This document shows, piece by piece, positions 44,792 to 56,935 of a stretch of DNA of 64,000 nt. The translations under genes were made by a program, and so were the position numbers. Origin of the DNA: Acanthosepion esculentum (Eukaryota; Mollusca; Cephalopoda; Sepiida; Sepiidae); the NCBI GenBank assembly GCA_964036315.1, contig OZ038479.1, positions 53,910,746-53,974,745 on the forward strand. Reading direction: 5' to 3'. The number at the start of each line of letters is the position of its first letter. The first letter of the stretch is position 1. The notes beneath the pieces were generated by a model. That model had not been told where the DNA came from. It was given only the letters and a program-made list of their open reading frames with translations, and did no database searches.

Positions 44792-46735
44792 TAGGTACCT
44801 AAAAAAGAGCATAGCATGATGAAAAAGACACCAAACTTGACGATAACAAAATTTTATCGTCTAAATGTTCATGTTATTATTAAGAGCAAAGATCAAAGTA
44901 TTTTGGGGGTATTTTTTTACATTTTTTAATCATTCCAAGCATGTCCGAAGTTTTCGTTAAAAATCTTGTTTTTTTTTTAGTCAGGAAAATTGACAGATAA
45001 TCGATTATGGCATCCATTTTTTTCCATTTTATAAAAAAGATGAAAATCTCAATTTGAAATTCTTTTAAAAATCAATTATCATTTTTTCAAAACTTATTTT
45101 AAGAAAATCAGAAATTATAATGTTTATTTAAAATATTTTGAACCAAGGTTGACTTAGCTCCTGTGTCGAAAAGATGTAATTTGAAAATAAAACAAAGCAG
45201 ATCATAACCTTTCATGTCACTTGACAGGTGTTGAATGACGTGTTGATGGATTCACGTGATTATAATTTGTTCTATGGAATGCAAAAAGTGAAGTTATTTA
45301 GATTTAAGTGAACAAATTATTTACCCAGTTATTTTTAAGAAAAACTGTCAGTGCTCTAATTTGTTTGTTTTTTTGTACTTAGCTTTCACCTTTACGTTGC
45401 TTTATGGAAAATATATTATAAAGAATTTAAAATAAGACTGTTAAGAGTGAGATTAAATTTCATATTTCATAAGAAAGTTATCTAATTAATTTATAGGTAC
45501 CTTTCTTATGAAATTTTATCAGAAGTGTACATAAAATACTATAATTTTATGTACATTTATTACATTTTACTGTGTTATTTGTATTTCCATTCATTTTATT
45601 ATTAATTTTGATATTTCATTTATGGAAAAATGTCATAACTGAGATTAATATAAAAATAATATCATATAAATTTCATAAGATGATACTGATACTTGTAGGT
45701 ACCCTTCTCAGTTGAAATTGAAAAATCAAATTAACTTCTCCACACGTGTTTCGCAAAAGTAAAGGCCTTAACAGCAGAGAACAATGCTTAACTCAAATAA
45801 CGTAATTAATTGTATTCTGGTTGGTCTTCCGTACTTTATAATTACAGCCCGATTATAAACACAAAATTACACTTCTTAATTACTGCGAATCTTCTGATTA
45901 GTCAAAATGATACAGTTTAAAAAAAGATCTCATAAGGACACTTACGAAACCCGATGTGGCTTTTAACTAATTTTATAATATTTTAACAACTTAAATGTAA
46001 AAATTTATTATAATTAAAGAAATAACAAATAATTGTATTAAAAATTCATTTTTCATCAAAAATATGTTTTGCTTTCAGAATATATTGTCCATATTCATAA
46101 AAGCAAATAAAAGCATTTGAAATTAAATAATATCTTTGTTTTATTGAGTTTTGTATGTTACAATTCAGAGCTGATTTTCAGGTGTGGGGGAGGGTTGGGG
46201 TCCAATTAAAAATAAAAAGAACATCATTTGCATTCCTCAAAGCCTTGTGCTTTTAACTATTGTAATCACTAAACCTGACACGATTGAATTTCTAGTGTTT
46301 TCATAAAATTAGTTACGGGGGTGGGTAATAAATAAAAAAAATTCTGCCATGACTTTAATAAAAAAAACAAAACATATTTATAATAATTTCGATCATCTGT
46401 GAATAGTTTTTGAAAGTTTCATTAACATCCGACAATTATTTTTATTTTTGCAAGATTTTCCAATTTAATATGTCTCATACAAAAAAAAAATGTGCTAAAA
46501 ATTGTATATGTTATTTTACTAGTTCCGGTGATACAAAGAGAAACAACGTTTTTTTAATCAAAATTTAGAATGTTCTAAAAAGAAGGAAAAATTTTAAAAA
46601 TAATTAAAAAAAAACTTTGGTTTTTCCTCTTAATAATAACATAAGCATTTAGACGATAAAATATTGTTTTCGTCAAGTTTGGCGTCTTTTTCATCATGCT
46701 ATGCTCTTTTTTTAGTGATCTCATGGAGGTACCTA
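44792..46735. mobile_element. hAT-like non-autonomous transposon, copy 2
   Basis: The ends are TAGGTACCTAAAAAAGAGC and (inverted) TAGGTACCTCCATGAGATC, with long inverted repeats as in copy 1. A perfect 8-bp target duplication TGTTACTT lies at 44,784-44,791 and 46,736-46,743. The interior is collinear with 6,391-8,368 (for example TGATACAAAGAGAAACAA, TTACAATTCAGAGCTGATTT). There is no transposase frame. The left end lacks about 12 bp (CATGAGATCACT) present at the other ends. Confidence 0.88.
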
Positions 46736-46743
46736 TGTTACTT

Positions 46744-47912
46744 TTAACTTTTACAATCCTAATCCTACTAAAATTCATATAGGAAAATCCAACAAAATAT
46801 TAGGTGAATATTCCCATTCGTCAGCAACATTAAACCCATCATAGAATGCAAAGTTCTCAAGCAAATTCTCAATCTTATGTGTGAAATGGGAAAATTTTTC
46901 TTTAGAACTACAAAAAATGCAAAAACATTTTTTTTCACATTTTGCCCCCTGAAAAAATTTCTTGAGTCATTTTAAATGTTTGCTTTCAGAAAATACCTAG
47001 TTTCATGGGGTTCAAATAAACTTTCCTTGATATTTTGTTCAGATGATAAATCATTTTTTTTTATTTTACCTACTTTTACCCCAATAAAAATATGAAAATC
47101 CATTTTTTTTCAGAGAAAATAGGCTGTGACTTTTACTATGTTTGATTATTTTTACTGGGGATATAAATTTTTTATAATAGATCTGAATTGACTTTATTTA
47201 GAGGGGTCTATATGGGCCCTCAAACAGCAGTGCAGCACTTGTACCTTAATTATTTTTTTTTATAGTATTTATAATTTCTCCAGATAGTATCAACAAACTT
47301 ATGGTGAAAGCTACAGTACTAAAAACACCCTCCCCCAAAAAATTGGAATGCTGAAAGTTTTTTTACTTTAATTATTACAAGGTACTACTTAAGCAAGTCC
47401 ACTTAAAAAAATAATATGTCCATTCTGTCCTTCCGTATGAGAACTCGAATCTCACGTCAGCTGTCAATAATTTATAAACGTCATCATTCAGCACTTGTCA
47501 ATCGCCTGCAATGTGAAGAGTGGCTCCCTTTTATTTTAAACATTTTTCTACAAAGAAAGTAAAAGTTTCTTTCAAAATATTTTAAATAAACTTTAAATTT
47601 TCTAATTTTCTTTGAATACATTTTTAAAAACGTATAATTAAATTTTTAAACGATTTTTAAACGAAGAATTTAACTTATTTTTCAAAATTTAAAAAAAAAA
47701 TGATGATATCGAGTTTTTGTTCGATATTTCGTAAACAAGATTTTTCAACTAAAATTTAGGACATGCTAAGAATGATTAAAAAAATTCAAAAAATATTCAA
47801 GAAATACTTTAGTGTTTCTTAATAATGAAATATACATTTAACACGAAGAAAATTTTTTTCATTAATTTTCAGGCCGTTCTTGTCATGTTATCGATTTTCA
47901 TGAAGGTACCTA
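46744..47912. other. AT-rich stretch ending in a lone hAT-like end
   Basis: 47,740-47,912 resembles the right end of the hAT-like element (ACTTTAGTGTTTCTTAATAATG; CATGAAGGTACCTA). The next 8 bases are CATCATGT. A matching left end was not found. The part before has no gene. Confidence 0.5.
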
Positions 47913-48265
47913 CATCATGTCATATTTATTTTGATGAAATAATTCTTTTAAAGTTTTAAAAATAGTACACCGAACTAAAAAAATTAGAATTTAGTTGGGT
48001 TTTGTTATTTCGTTTGAAAAGTTTTTGTTTTTCTACTTCAATCACAATTGAGTAGCATAATAAAACTAAAAGTAAGTTTGGACCTGTGGATAAAAACTTT
48101 AAAAAGTATCATCTCTTCTTATTTGACTTCGTTTTACTTTTTTATGACCTTAAATTTTAATTTAAAATATTCTAACTAAATTAAAAAGTTCCGTATTACT
48201 CTTCAAAATTTAGATTATGTTGAATTGGAAAGTTTATAAATAGCAATGATATTTTTGGTTTGTTG
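47913..48265 (+). repeat. Inverted segment of unit 2 relative to units 1 and 3
   Basis: It runs in plus orientation like 5,516-5,770 (TTTCGTTTGAAAAGTTTTT, TTTCTACTTCAATCACA), although the neighbouring block 48,270-48,770 is reversed. It abuts the lone hAT-like end at 47,912. Confidence 0.6.
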
Positions 48266-48399
48266 GATTTGATGAAATCATAGCTGAATTTATTTTTATT
48301 TTTACTAAAATTAACAAGGAATAAAAAGAAAAAATATTCAGACAAGCCAATAAATAACGATTTCTATTTTATCAAAATTATTTCGATTCTTCCACTTAC

Positions 48400-48900
48400 C
48401 TTTCAGACCAGAAAATGCAACGAGAAAAACAAAAAAACGCAGGGGATTTCTTTCTGTTCAAAATCAAACGATTTTGTTGAGATTTTTGTCCGTAGTGTCA
48501 ACCTAACCAATTTTTGTACTGTTCATATAATAATGTCGGAGTTGAAATAAATTACGCAAAGAATAAAATAAAATGGAAAGAAGGATATACAAACAAGAAA
48601 TTACTTTTGTAAAAATATTTTGAATGATGATGTGAAACGAAAAAAAATTAGCGGTGTTAAACAAGATTTTGTTCCTTGTGTTTAAAATCCTGAAATTTCT
48701 TTTGGCATTTGGAAGAGTTATTTAAAAGTCGATGCATGACTTTTCTTCCGGGCTGGTGCCATATTCAGTACTTGTTGCCTCCCCACCAAACACCCAAAAT
48801 ATATGATAATGTGCTCTCAATCTCTAAAACATGTTATTTTTTATAAATTTTATATTAGATACTAATTTTATTCAAAGCAATGTCATAAACCCTCACATAA
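48400..48900 (-). promoter_or_regulatory. Zinc-finger unit 2: presumptive promoter and first noncoding exon
   Basis: The reverse complement of this block matches 4,970-5,379 and 52,880-53,247, and ends at CTGAAAG|GTAAGTGG with the donor GT at 48,399-48,398. It lies upstream of zinc-finger 2 in the correct orientation (acceptor at 39,286). Confidence 0.5.
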
Positions 48901-49690
48901 TGAAATGTTTTAGGTTGTTGTCAGCGATGAAAATGGATTCCTTTTTTTTTTCTCATAGAATTTTTAGGTTTTATTTTTTTTTATTATAAAAGAAAAAACA
49001 AAATAAAAAAACATGAAAAACGATTTTTTTTTTCATTTTAAATCAACAGTAATAAATAAAAATAAATCTTTTTCATGCATGAATCTTACCGTGATTTTTT
49101 TTTTTTATGGATATCAAAATTCTCACCGATATGTAAACATTTGCCATTTATTATTTATTGAAATCTCGACTACTGTTCATGAGTGTTCATTTGTTACTGT
49201 AAAAAATGAATTAGTTCTTTTGTATTTTTATATACAACAGACTTAAATTATTTGAAAAAGAAAATAAACTTTGTTTACATAATTTTGTGATTTCGAAGTG
49301 ACTGGCATTTTTATTCAAAATGTGTTTGTTTCAGTTAAAGAACCTATTTACATTTTACTTGTAGATCATAGGCTAAAAAAGTAATGTTTTTTTCTTTCTA
49401 TTTTTCTTATTTCAAATTTGCCTTTAAAATAGGGTAAGGTTTGCACTCGTCACTACTCAGAAGATGTTAAAATAATGTTATACTTGTGTTCCTTTTTTTA
49501 AATTTGTTGAACTAGTTTCTGTTTACTTTAAACTAAAGATTTTCAAAATTTTAAAAATCAATTGAAAATATGAATATTTATTTACTTCTGATAAATAATA
49601 CTTTGATATTTTCGTTTATATTTATCATGTATGCTAGATTTGTTTTTAAATGTTTTGAAATTTCAGATTATCTTTAACTTTACAGGGAAA
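48898..49690. repeat. Segmental duplication, partner 29,113-29,860
   Basis: See the partner. T-runs at 48,940 and 49,100 distinguish this copy. Confidence 0.75.
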
Positions 49691-49699
49691 ACGAAAAAA

Positions 49700-52220
49700 A
49701 AAAATAAATAAATAAATAATGAAAGCAAACCCGTTAAAAGAAAAAACTTTGTAACCAAGCTGACTGGAAATTTTTTTTTTTTTTTAATTATTTTTTGAAA
49801 CTCTTGATAAAAATATTTTTTTGTTTACATTTGTTACCCCACCACCACCATATTTCATGAAATTTCTAGAAATTAAATGCCATCCTCCAAGTTTTTATTA
49901 GTTAAATAAATGCAAGACTCCTTGTGTAAATCATCCGTTTTTTGTTTGTTTTTTTTTTCAAATAGTTGCTCAGAACTGTAAAACTGCAATAAAGCTATGT
50001 CATTATTTAAAATTAGATACTGATAACCTTTTAAGTGCTTTTAAAATATATTAAGGAAATTGTGATCTGAAGAAAAAAAGTTTACAATGAATTTTTTTTT
50101 TTTTCAAATATAATAATGAATTAATTATCAAAATCTTTTTTAAATTCTTCAAAAATCAAAACTGCCTCTTCGTTATGTTGAAGCGGAGGAGAAGGTGAAA
50201 TTAAGTTTGAAAAGTGACCAGAAGACTAGTTACATATGGTCGGCTGCGTGTGTAAAAACTTCACTCTTCCACAAACATTTAATTTTTTTATGTATGGCAC
50301 AAGGCAATCAAAAGATGACAACATACGTAAAATAATAACAAAAAAATATTTATATACAAATAAATACAATTAATAAGAATAAACTGCTCAGAATACAAAG
50401 TTCAATTGAACAAAAAAAATATTTAAAATGTTCCTTCAAAAATGTCTTTTTGGTACAGAAATTTTACGATGCAAAAATAAGAGTTGCTTACCCTCAACTA
50501 GAAAATTAATTATTTGTAAACTGTTCTTTGAAAGATAGAATTTTTTTATTAGGTCTCACAATGAAATGAGTTTTGTTTTTTGTTTTTATTAGAAGAAATG
50601 TTTTTGTGAATGAGTTAAATGTTTTATGTAATATGAATATTGTGAGAATGTGTTGTTTGATGATACAATAGAACTTTGAATATTTTACTTGATGTTTCAA
50701 GAAGTTTTGTTTGGTACTAAATAAAATTTAATTTTTGTACTTCTGAAAATAATTAAAATAAATCTTGCCGCTAAAAGTGTTCACCAAGAGCAAATTTTGT
50801 TAAATAGACCTAAGTGAGAATGTTTCTTGAATTATGTACTGAAGAGCTGAAATTATGTTTGGTAAACTTGTAGCTTCAGGAAAAATCTTTTTCTTTAAAG
50901 TAATTTCTTGCTGGTGAAGAATTGGAAAATACTGTAATATCCAAGTTAAATTTCCTTAGTGTGGCACCGATGTGTCTAGTTGACTTTTCTTTTGTCTCAC
51001 TGATGGGATACGTTCACGCTCCTTATTTATTTGGTTGTCTGTCACATGAGAGGCTCCGGGCTGGCGTTTCCAAACATTTGCGGCAAAACCTGATTGCGTA
51101 GCGTCTTTCATATTTATTGTTATTCAGCCAATCAGCGATTAGAAAAATTGCAAGGTCTGCGTGATCCACTTTTTGCACAAATTTTTCACTTTTTAAGAAG
51201 ACATAATTGCATTGAATTATTTTTTAACCAATGATTTGTTGAGAAGAATTTTAAAACTAAAGTGGAACGCTAAAAAAGTTATTAAGTGAAGACTATATTT
51301 ACTAAAAATTGAAAAGCTTAATACAAATCATCACACGCAAAATCTTTTAGAGAATTTAAACATTTTTTATGTGTATAAAATGTGACCATACATGACATTA
51401 TCAGAAAATAAGATCGATCATGATAGTAAATTTAAAGTTAACATTCATAAAATTAGATTATGGAAAATACTTCCAACATTTTTAACATTACTGAGTACTG
51501 AAAGATTATATAAAAAAAAACACTCTCCTGACATTTATTTAAATTATGTTTTAACAGATATAATCTCTGTAGAACAACAAATAAACCTGTCAACACCTTC
51601 TAGCACTTGTTGACAGGCAACAAAAAGAACGTAAATCACTACTACTGTTTGTTTTAAAAATCCATTTCTCTATTATTTTCAAATAATATTTGGTTCAAAT
51701 CAGATTAATTATACTTTAAAATAAATCAGCTAATATTCCTCAAAGTTTCAGAAAAGTATTTCATTTTTTAAAGATCTTTTAAAAAAGAAAATTAGATTGC
51801 AATGACAGATGTCTAAAAAAAAAAGAAGATGCTAATCAGCTATTTTAACCAAAGAAACGTGAATCAAGCTACAATCAATATAATTTCTGTCTGAAATCCA
51901 CTACAGAGGATTTTGTTTGCTGGAAATAGTAAATTTAATCCTTTAGCTTTCAATTGAAGCTAAAAAAGAAAGCTTCAAGAACGTTTTCTCATTTTAAAAA
52001 TTCATTTTATTTTTAAACCTTAATTATCGCAAAAAGTGGAGGTACCTGATTTAAAATCACAGAGATCAAAAACAGGATCAACAGGCACTTTCTGAAGATG
52101 CAATAAAAAAAAACATTGTCTTGGAAATTCTCGAAAAAATCAAATAATTGTCGGATTTTAATTAAATTTTCAGGACTTTCTCACAAATGAATGAAATGAA
52201 AATTTTTTTTTTAGAAAATC
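49700..52220. other. Diverged copy of 9,640-11,345; no gene
   Basis: Landmarks shared with 9.6-11.3 kb are TTAAGTGAAGACTATATTTA, ACATGACATTATCA and AAATTTAATCCTTTAGCTTT. A less AT-rich patch (50,980-51,160) includes TTCAGCCAATCAGCG (a CCAAT-type box) and CGTTCACGCTCC, absent from the first copy. Another hAT-like trace is GGAGGTACCTGA near 52,040. Confidence 0.5.
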
Positions 52221-52223
52221 TTA

Positions 52224-52274
<51 letters not shown>
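52224..52274. repeat. TA microsatellite
   Basis: About 25 perfect TA units abutting the foldback element. Confidence 0.9.
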
Positions 52275-52277
<3 letters not shown>

Positions 52278-52474
52278 CATGGTTATAATTTATTACATTG
52301 GAATCGTAATCACTATCCAAATTTATCACACGTACAAATTCAAAAAGAAATCAGAAAATTTAACTCCGGGTTATGTTTTTTTTTTTATACCCGGAGTTAT
52401 ATTTTCCGATTTCTTTTCGAATGTCGGTGTGATAAATATTAGATCGTGATTACGATTCCAGTAACCATGGAATA
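52275..52474. mobile_element. Foldback (palindromic) element, about 200 bp
   Basis: ATTCCATGGTTA...GGAATCGTAATCAC...TTTATCACAC...GAAATC(A/G)GAAAAT...AACTCCGGGT is followed, after a T-run, by the inverted series back to TAACCATGGAAT. The arms are about 90 bp with several mismatches, one a 7-bp difference near the outer end. Confidence 0.85.
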
Positions 52475-52879
52475 TTAGTGTTTGAACCTTTTTATATTAT
52501 ATTCTTAAACTCTGTCCTGGACATTGAGTTCTACCTGGATTCTATCCTCTTGGGAATTTATGAAATTTTCTCAGTTTTACTTACGGTACCTTTCTAGAAA
52601 TGTAAAAATAGGGACTAAAAATTTTATTTTAATTAATTACTAGAGGAGGCTTCTGCTTAGTATTACTACTATTACTATTAAGAAAAAATCATAGTTCCTT
52701 TTTAGTGGATGATCTAAGAATAAAAAATATTTTACCCTAATTGATTTAAATTTTAAAAGAACTGTTCAGAAAGAAAATTACAATTGAAAAAAATAAGCGC
52801 TACTGAAATTAGAACTTTTGTGACATGTTGTACACAGTGAAAGTAAATTCGGGTGGTGGGCACACCGAGTACTGAGCAT

Positions 52880-53247
52880 CGGCAGTGTCCTTGGCCCTGA
52901 AGAAATGTCATGCATCAAATTTTAAATAAATCATTCAATTGCCAAAAAAAAAAAAAAAAAAACATCTCAGCATTTTAAACACAAGGAAAAATCTTGGTTA
53001 ACACCGTTTAATTTTTTTTCGGCTGACATCATAGAAAGTGTTTTCTCAAAAGTAATTTCTTGTTTGTATCGTGTTTTTTTTTCTATTTTATTTCATTTTT
53101 GCCTCATTTATTTCAACTTATTCAACTTATTATATGAACTGAACAAACAAAACACTGACAGAGAAAAATACCAACAAAAAATCGTTTGATTTTGAACACA
53201 AAGAAATCCTCTTGTTTTTTTCTTAGCGTTTTTTTCTGGTCTGAAAG
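52880..53247 (+). promoter_or_regulatory. Zinc-finger unit 3: presumptive promoter and first noncoding exon
   Basis: The third copy of the shared 5' block ends at CTGAAAG|GTAAGTGG (donor GT at 53,248). An A-run near 52,946 interrupts the conserved CCAAA(A/T)G...CTCAG stretch. The acceptors lie at 57,341 and 58,189. Confidence 0.5.
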
Positions 53248-53716
53248 GTAAGTGGAAGAATCGAAATAATTTTGATAAAAAAGAAATCATTATTTGTTAA
53301 CTCGCCTCAGCAATTTTTTTTCTTTTTATTCTTGTTAATGTTAGCAAAATGAAAATAAATTCAGCTAAGATTTCAAGTCATCATGTCATTTTTATTTTAA
53401 CTTTGAGTTTGAAGAAATAATATTTTTAATTTTAAAAGTTAAAAAATGTGAAAAAAACGTACTAAAAGAAATTTTTATTTTCTATTTAACTTTTTTTTAA
53501 AAATATTTTTATTTTATTTTTCAGCTTCAACAACAGTTGGATGTCGTAAAATGTGAGTTTGGAGTTGGACATATCGATAAAATAATATAATAAAATAGTG
53601 TCCCTTATTTGACTTCATTTTACTTTTATGACCTTTTTTATTTGAAGATTTCCATGTTACCCTTGAAAATTTAGTAGATTATGGAATACAAATTATATTT
53701 TTTTTGTTTGTTGCAT

Positions 53717-54245
53717 TGTGGAGAAATTGACTGTTGAGGCGGGAAGAGAGCAATGTACTTTGGGTTGTTTGATTCTAAGCTTACTTTACTAAAAGTTGTT
53801 ATTTTTTATTAATTTTTTATAGTTGCAAGGGTCATGTGACTTTGTTACCATGTAATCCCTGAAGTAGAGGAAATGTATCTTCTTTTTTTCTTCCCTTTAC
53901 ATTCACTTCATGCAAGAATAATAATAATAATAAAAAAATAATTTTTACTAACATTGTCGATTAGCTCTGGTAGGGTACTGTACATAAAACCCTATATTCT
54001 GTTTTTTATTCATTTTTTTTCTTTTGGTTCTCAGAAATGTGTGGAGAAATTGACTGTTCAGGCAGGAAAAGAGTAATGTATTTAACTTGGGTTGTTTGAT
54101 TCTTATGAAATAAAAGTTGCTGTTATTTTTTTACTAACTCTTTATAGTTACAGGAGTCACATGACTTTGATCCCTAAAGTAGTTATAAGGAAGAGCAAAT
54201 GTATCTTTTCTTTCCTTTACATTCACTTTATGCAAGCTATCAGAT
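53717..54245. repeat. Tandem duplication, period 323 bp
   Basis: TGTGGAGAAATTGACTGTT at 53,717 recurs at 54,040, with homology through CCTTTACATTCACTT(C/T)ATGCAAG (53,890 and 54,215). It is in the presumed unit 3 intron. Confidence 0.85.
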
Positions 54246-55612
54246 AGTCACATTACGTTGTGAAAAGGAATTTTATTTCGCAAACTTAAGGTAAGTGCTA
54301 TTGCTTCTTTTCCTCGACCTGACCAGTCTCTAGTTGTTTTGGAATATAAGATTTTCTCGATAGGATTTAGGTCGATTTGACTGGAATGTTTATATATATT
54401 TTAAAAAAACACCTTTTTCTTACTCAGTAGAAAAAAGTTAATAAATAAAGATTCTCCATGAAATTTTGGAGTTTATTTTTAAATATATAAAAAATAAAAT
54501 GATTTGCTTCACAGAATAAGCAACTGATTCAAAAATTATCTGTTTTAGTAGAATAATATATATTTCATAAAAAATAACATTGATTGAATCATTGCAGTCA
54601 AATTGAGAAACTATCAGTTTTTGTTAGTGTAACGGAATCAAATGTTAAGATAGTTAAAGTAATTACCCCATTGTTATATGTATTTGTAGTGTAGGAGGAA
54701 TTCTTTTTTATTTTGTTTATATTGAAAATAAAATGAATAAAAATGTACAACAATAACATATACAATAAAACTTGAGACGTGTTGACATTTGTGTTTTTCA
54801 TTTCCATGATGTGAATTACAGATATTGGTATGGCTTCTGTTAAAAATGTCCTCTGTTACTGTCTCTTTTGTTTCTTGAAACGTTTGTACTTGTTTTTGTT
54901 GGTTCTGAGAATTTTGTTGGTGAGGATAATGCTTGAGAGTATCAGTTTTTAATTTTCACTGAGGGATGTGCTAGGCCTTTTTATTACTGCTACTGTTACT
55001 TTCTATCCTACTGTTCTCTACTCTACTGACTCTACTGTCCTGGCTGCCCTTGCTTTTGGTGGAAGGGTTGTTTTTATAATCAGATTTTAGAGTGATGAAA
55101 TATCTTTCTCATCTTTCATCACTCCTAGCAAGGTTGTTTTTTAGGATGATGAAATTTATTATTTTTTTTTAAGGGTTGATGAAATATCTTGCCAATGATG
55201 GCAAGGTTATTTTTAGAATGATGAAATATCATCATCATCATTCTGGATCATAACATTAGAAAAAAGTCACAAATCGTTTTTAATTTTAGATATAAAATTT
55301 TTGTTCATTTATATGGCCGTGATTTCTACTTAATTGGTTTCGATGCCTTGTTGAAAAGTTTGCTTAGAAAGTCTTGGATGGCAGAACATATTCATCATTT
55401 TGCAAACAAAAAAAAACAGAACATCTAATAAAAATCAATTTTAATTTGCTTCATAAATACAACAGATATAAACCAAATGTTTGTTAAAATTACAATTCGC
55501 TCCTTTTTAGGTAGCACCATGGAGTTTCTAAAAAACAAACTGTGAAAAGTATTTTTTTAAGTATGTACTAATTCGAACTTGAATTTTGATATTATTTGAA
55601 AAGAATAGACTG
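54246..55612. other. Presumed unit 3 intron, no gene
   Basis: A cluster of GATGAAAT(A/T)T repeats lies between 55,093 and 55,245. CTACTG/CTACTCTACTG repeats lie near 54,985-55,035. 55,560-55,612 matches 11,350-11,403. Confidence 0.5.
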
Positions 55613-56075
55613 TAGATACCTTAAAAAAAATCTCAGAAAGAGCATGCCATGATGAAAAAACATCTGAATAGTTAAATTATTTTTTTTTAATTATTTAATT
55701 CTTTCTAGCACGTTCAAAATTTTGGTAAAAATCTTGTTTTCTTGTGTCAGCATGTAGACCAAAGAATGGTATTGGAAATCTTAGTGTCTTTTTGGTGTTA
55801 AAAACATTATTTTGGAAAATTTTGCAAAAAATCAAATAATTATTGGATTTCAATTAAATTTTCAGGACCTATTCACAAATGAATAAAATTTAAAAGAATT
55901 TTTTTTTCAGAAAACCCTGGGAAAAATATATATATATATATATATTTTTTTTTTTACATCTGTTACCCCCCACTTACTTAATTTTATGAAATTTTGAGAA
56001 ATTAAAATTTCAGCCTCTTCATATTTATATTAAAAGCAGGATTCCTTGGAGAATTTAAATCATAAATTCTTCTCT
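55613..56075. mobile_element. hAT-like element remnant, uninterrupted left end
   Basis: TAGATACCTTAAAAAAAATC, then GAGCATGCCATGATG, matches the hAT-like ends. The interior matches 14,130-14,230 and 14,700-14,900. A TA run lies at 55,927-55,945. Confidence 0.6.
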
Positions 56076-56084
56076 ACTCTTGAC

Positions 56085-56935
56085 TCATCCAGAATATACC
56101 TGTCTAACTTCCCTCCTACAACTGAGTCTCTGTTGAGTGATATGCCCTTTCATGGTTTCTACTATTATATATCATCTAGATCCCCACAAAACAAGTTAAT
56201 CTGATGGTATTGCTGTAATAGTCATTAAGAAGTTTGCTCCTGAACTGGCTCCTGTTCTCTCTAAACTGTATAATAAATAGCTTGCTGCTTTCCTACCTGC
56301 TGGAAGTCATCATCCATTGTTCCAAATTTTAAGAACTCTGGTGAGCTGCCCGACCCTTCCAACCATTGGCCTATTATTTTTAATTTTAGTTAGTGAGTTT
56401 CCTGATAATATCAGCTCTCAACTTGGCACCTATGCTGATGACACAACAATTTACTCCTGCTCTGATAGTAAGGATTATCAGTCGGACAACGTCAAAATGG
56501 CAGCCAATGTCCAAAATGACCTCAAGTCCGTCATTAACTGGGACAAGGATGGCTTGTTGATTTTAACACCCCCAAAACTAGACATCTTTCCATTAATCAT
56601 CTGAGAGACTCCTTGCTGCTTGCCATTAGCATGTCTGATGCTAACCTCCAGAAAAGTGAGTTGTTGTGCCTTCTTGGGCTCACATTCTCTGCTGATATAA
56701 AGTGGAAAAACTATATTGAATCCCTTGCTAAGTCAGCTGCTAAGAAAGTTAACTGTGTCGGGCAAGACAATTTTTCTCTCCAGAATCTATCTTACATATC
56801 TATAAGTCTACCATTCATCCATGCTTAGAATATTGCTGCCACATATGGTCTTGTGCACCTGCTATTTACCTTGATCTCCTTGATAAGATCCAATGAATTT
56901 GCAATATTATTAGTCCTGACCTGGTGGCTTCTCTT
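56085..56935 (+). mobile_element. Jockey-like LINE fragment (reverse transcriptase)
   Basis: The plus strand reads IVIKKFAPELAPVLSKLYN (near 56,215-56,275), FPDNISSQLGTYADDTTIYS with the YADD polymerase site (56,400-56,460), NVQNDLKSVINWDKDG, then MSDANLQKSELLCLLGLTFS and APAIYLDLLDKIQ (56,855-56,895). The fingers region between the first two is deleted, and stops separate the others. It interrupts the zinc-finger unit 3 upstream flank between sequences equivalent to 14,930 and 15,655. Confidence 0.8.
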
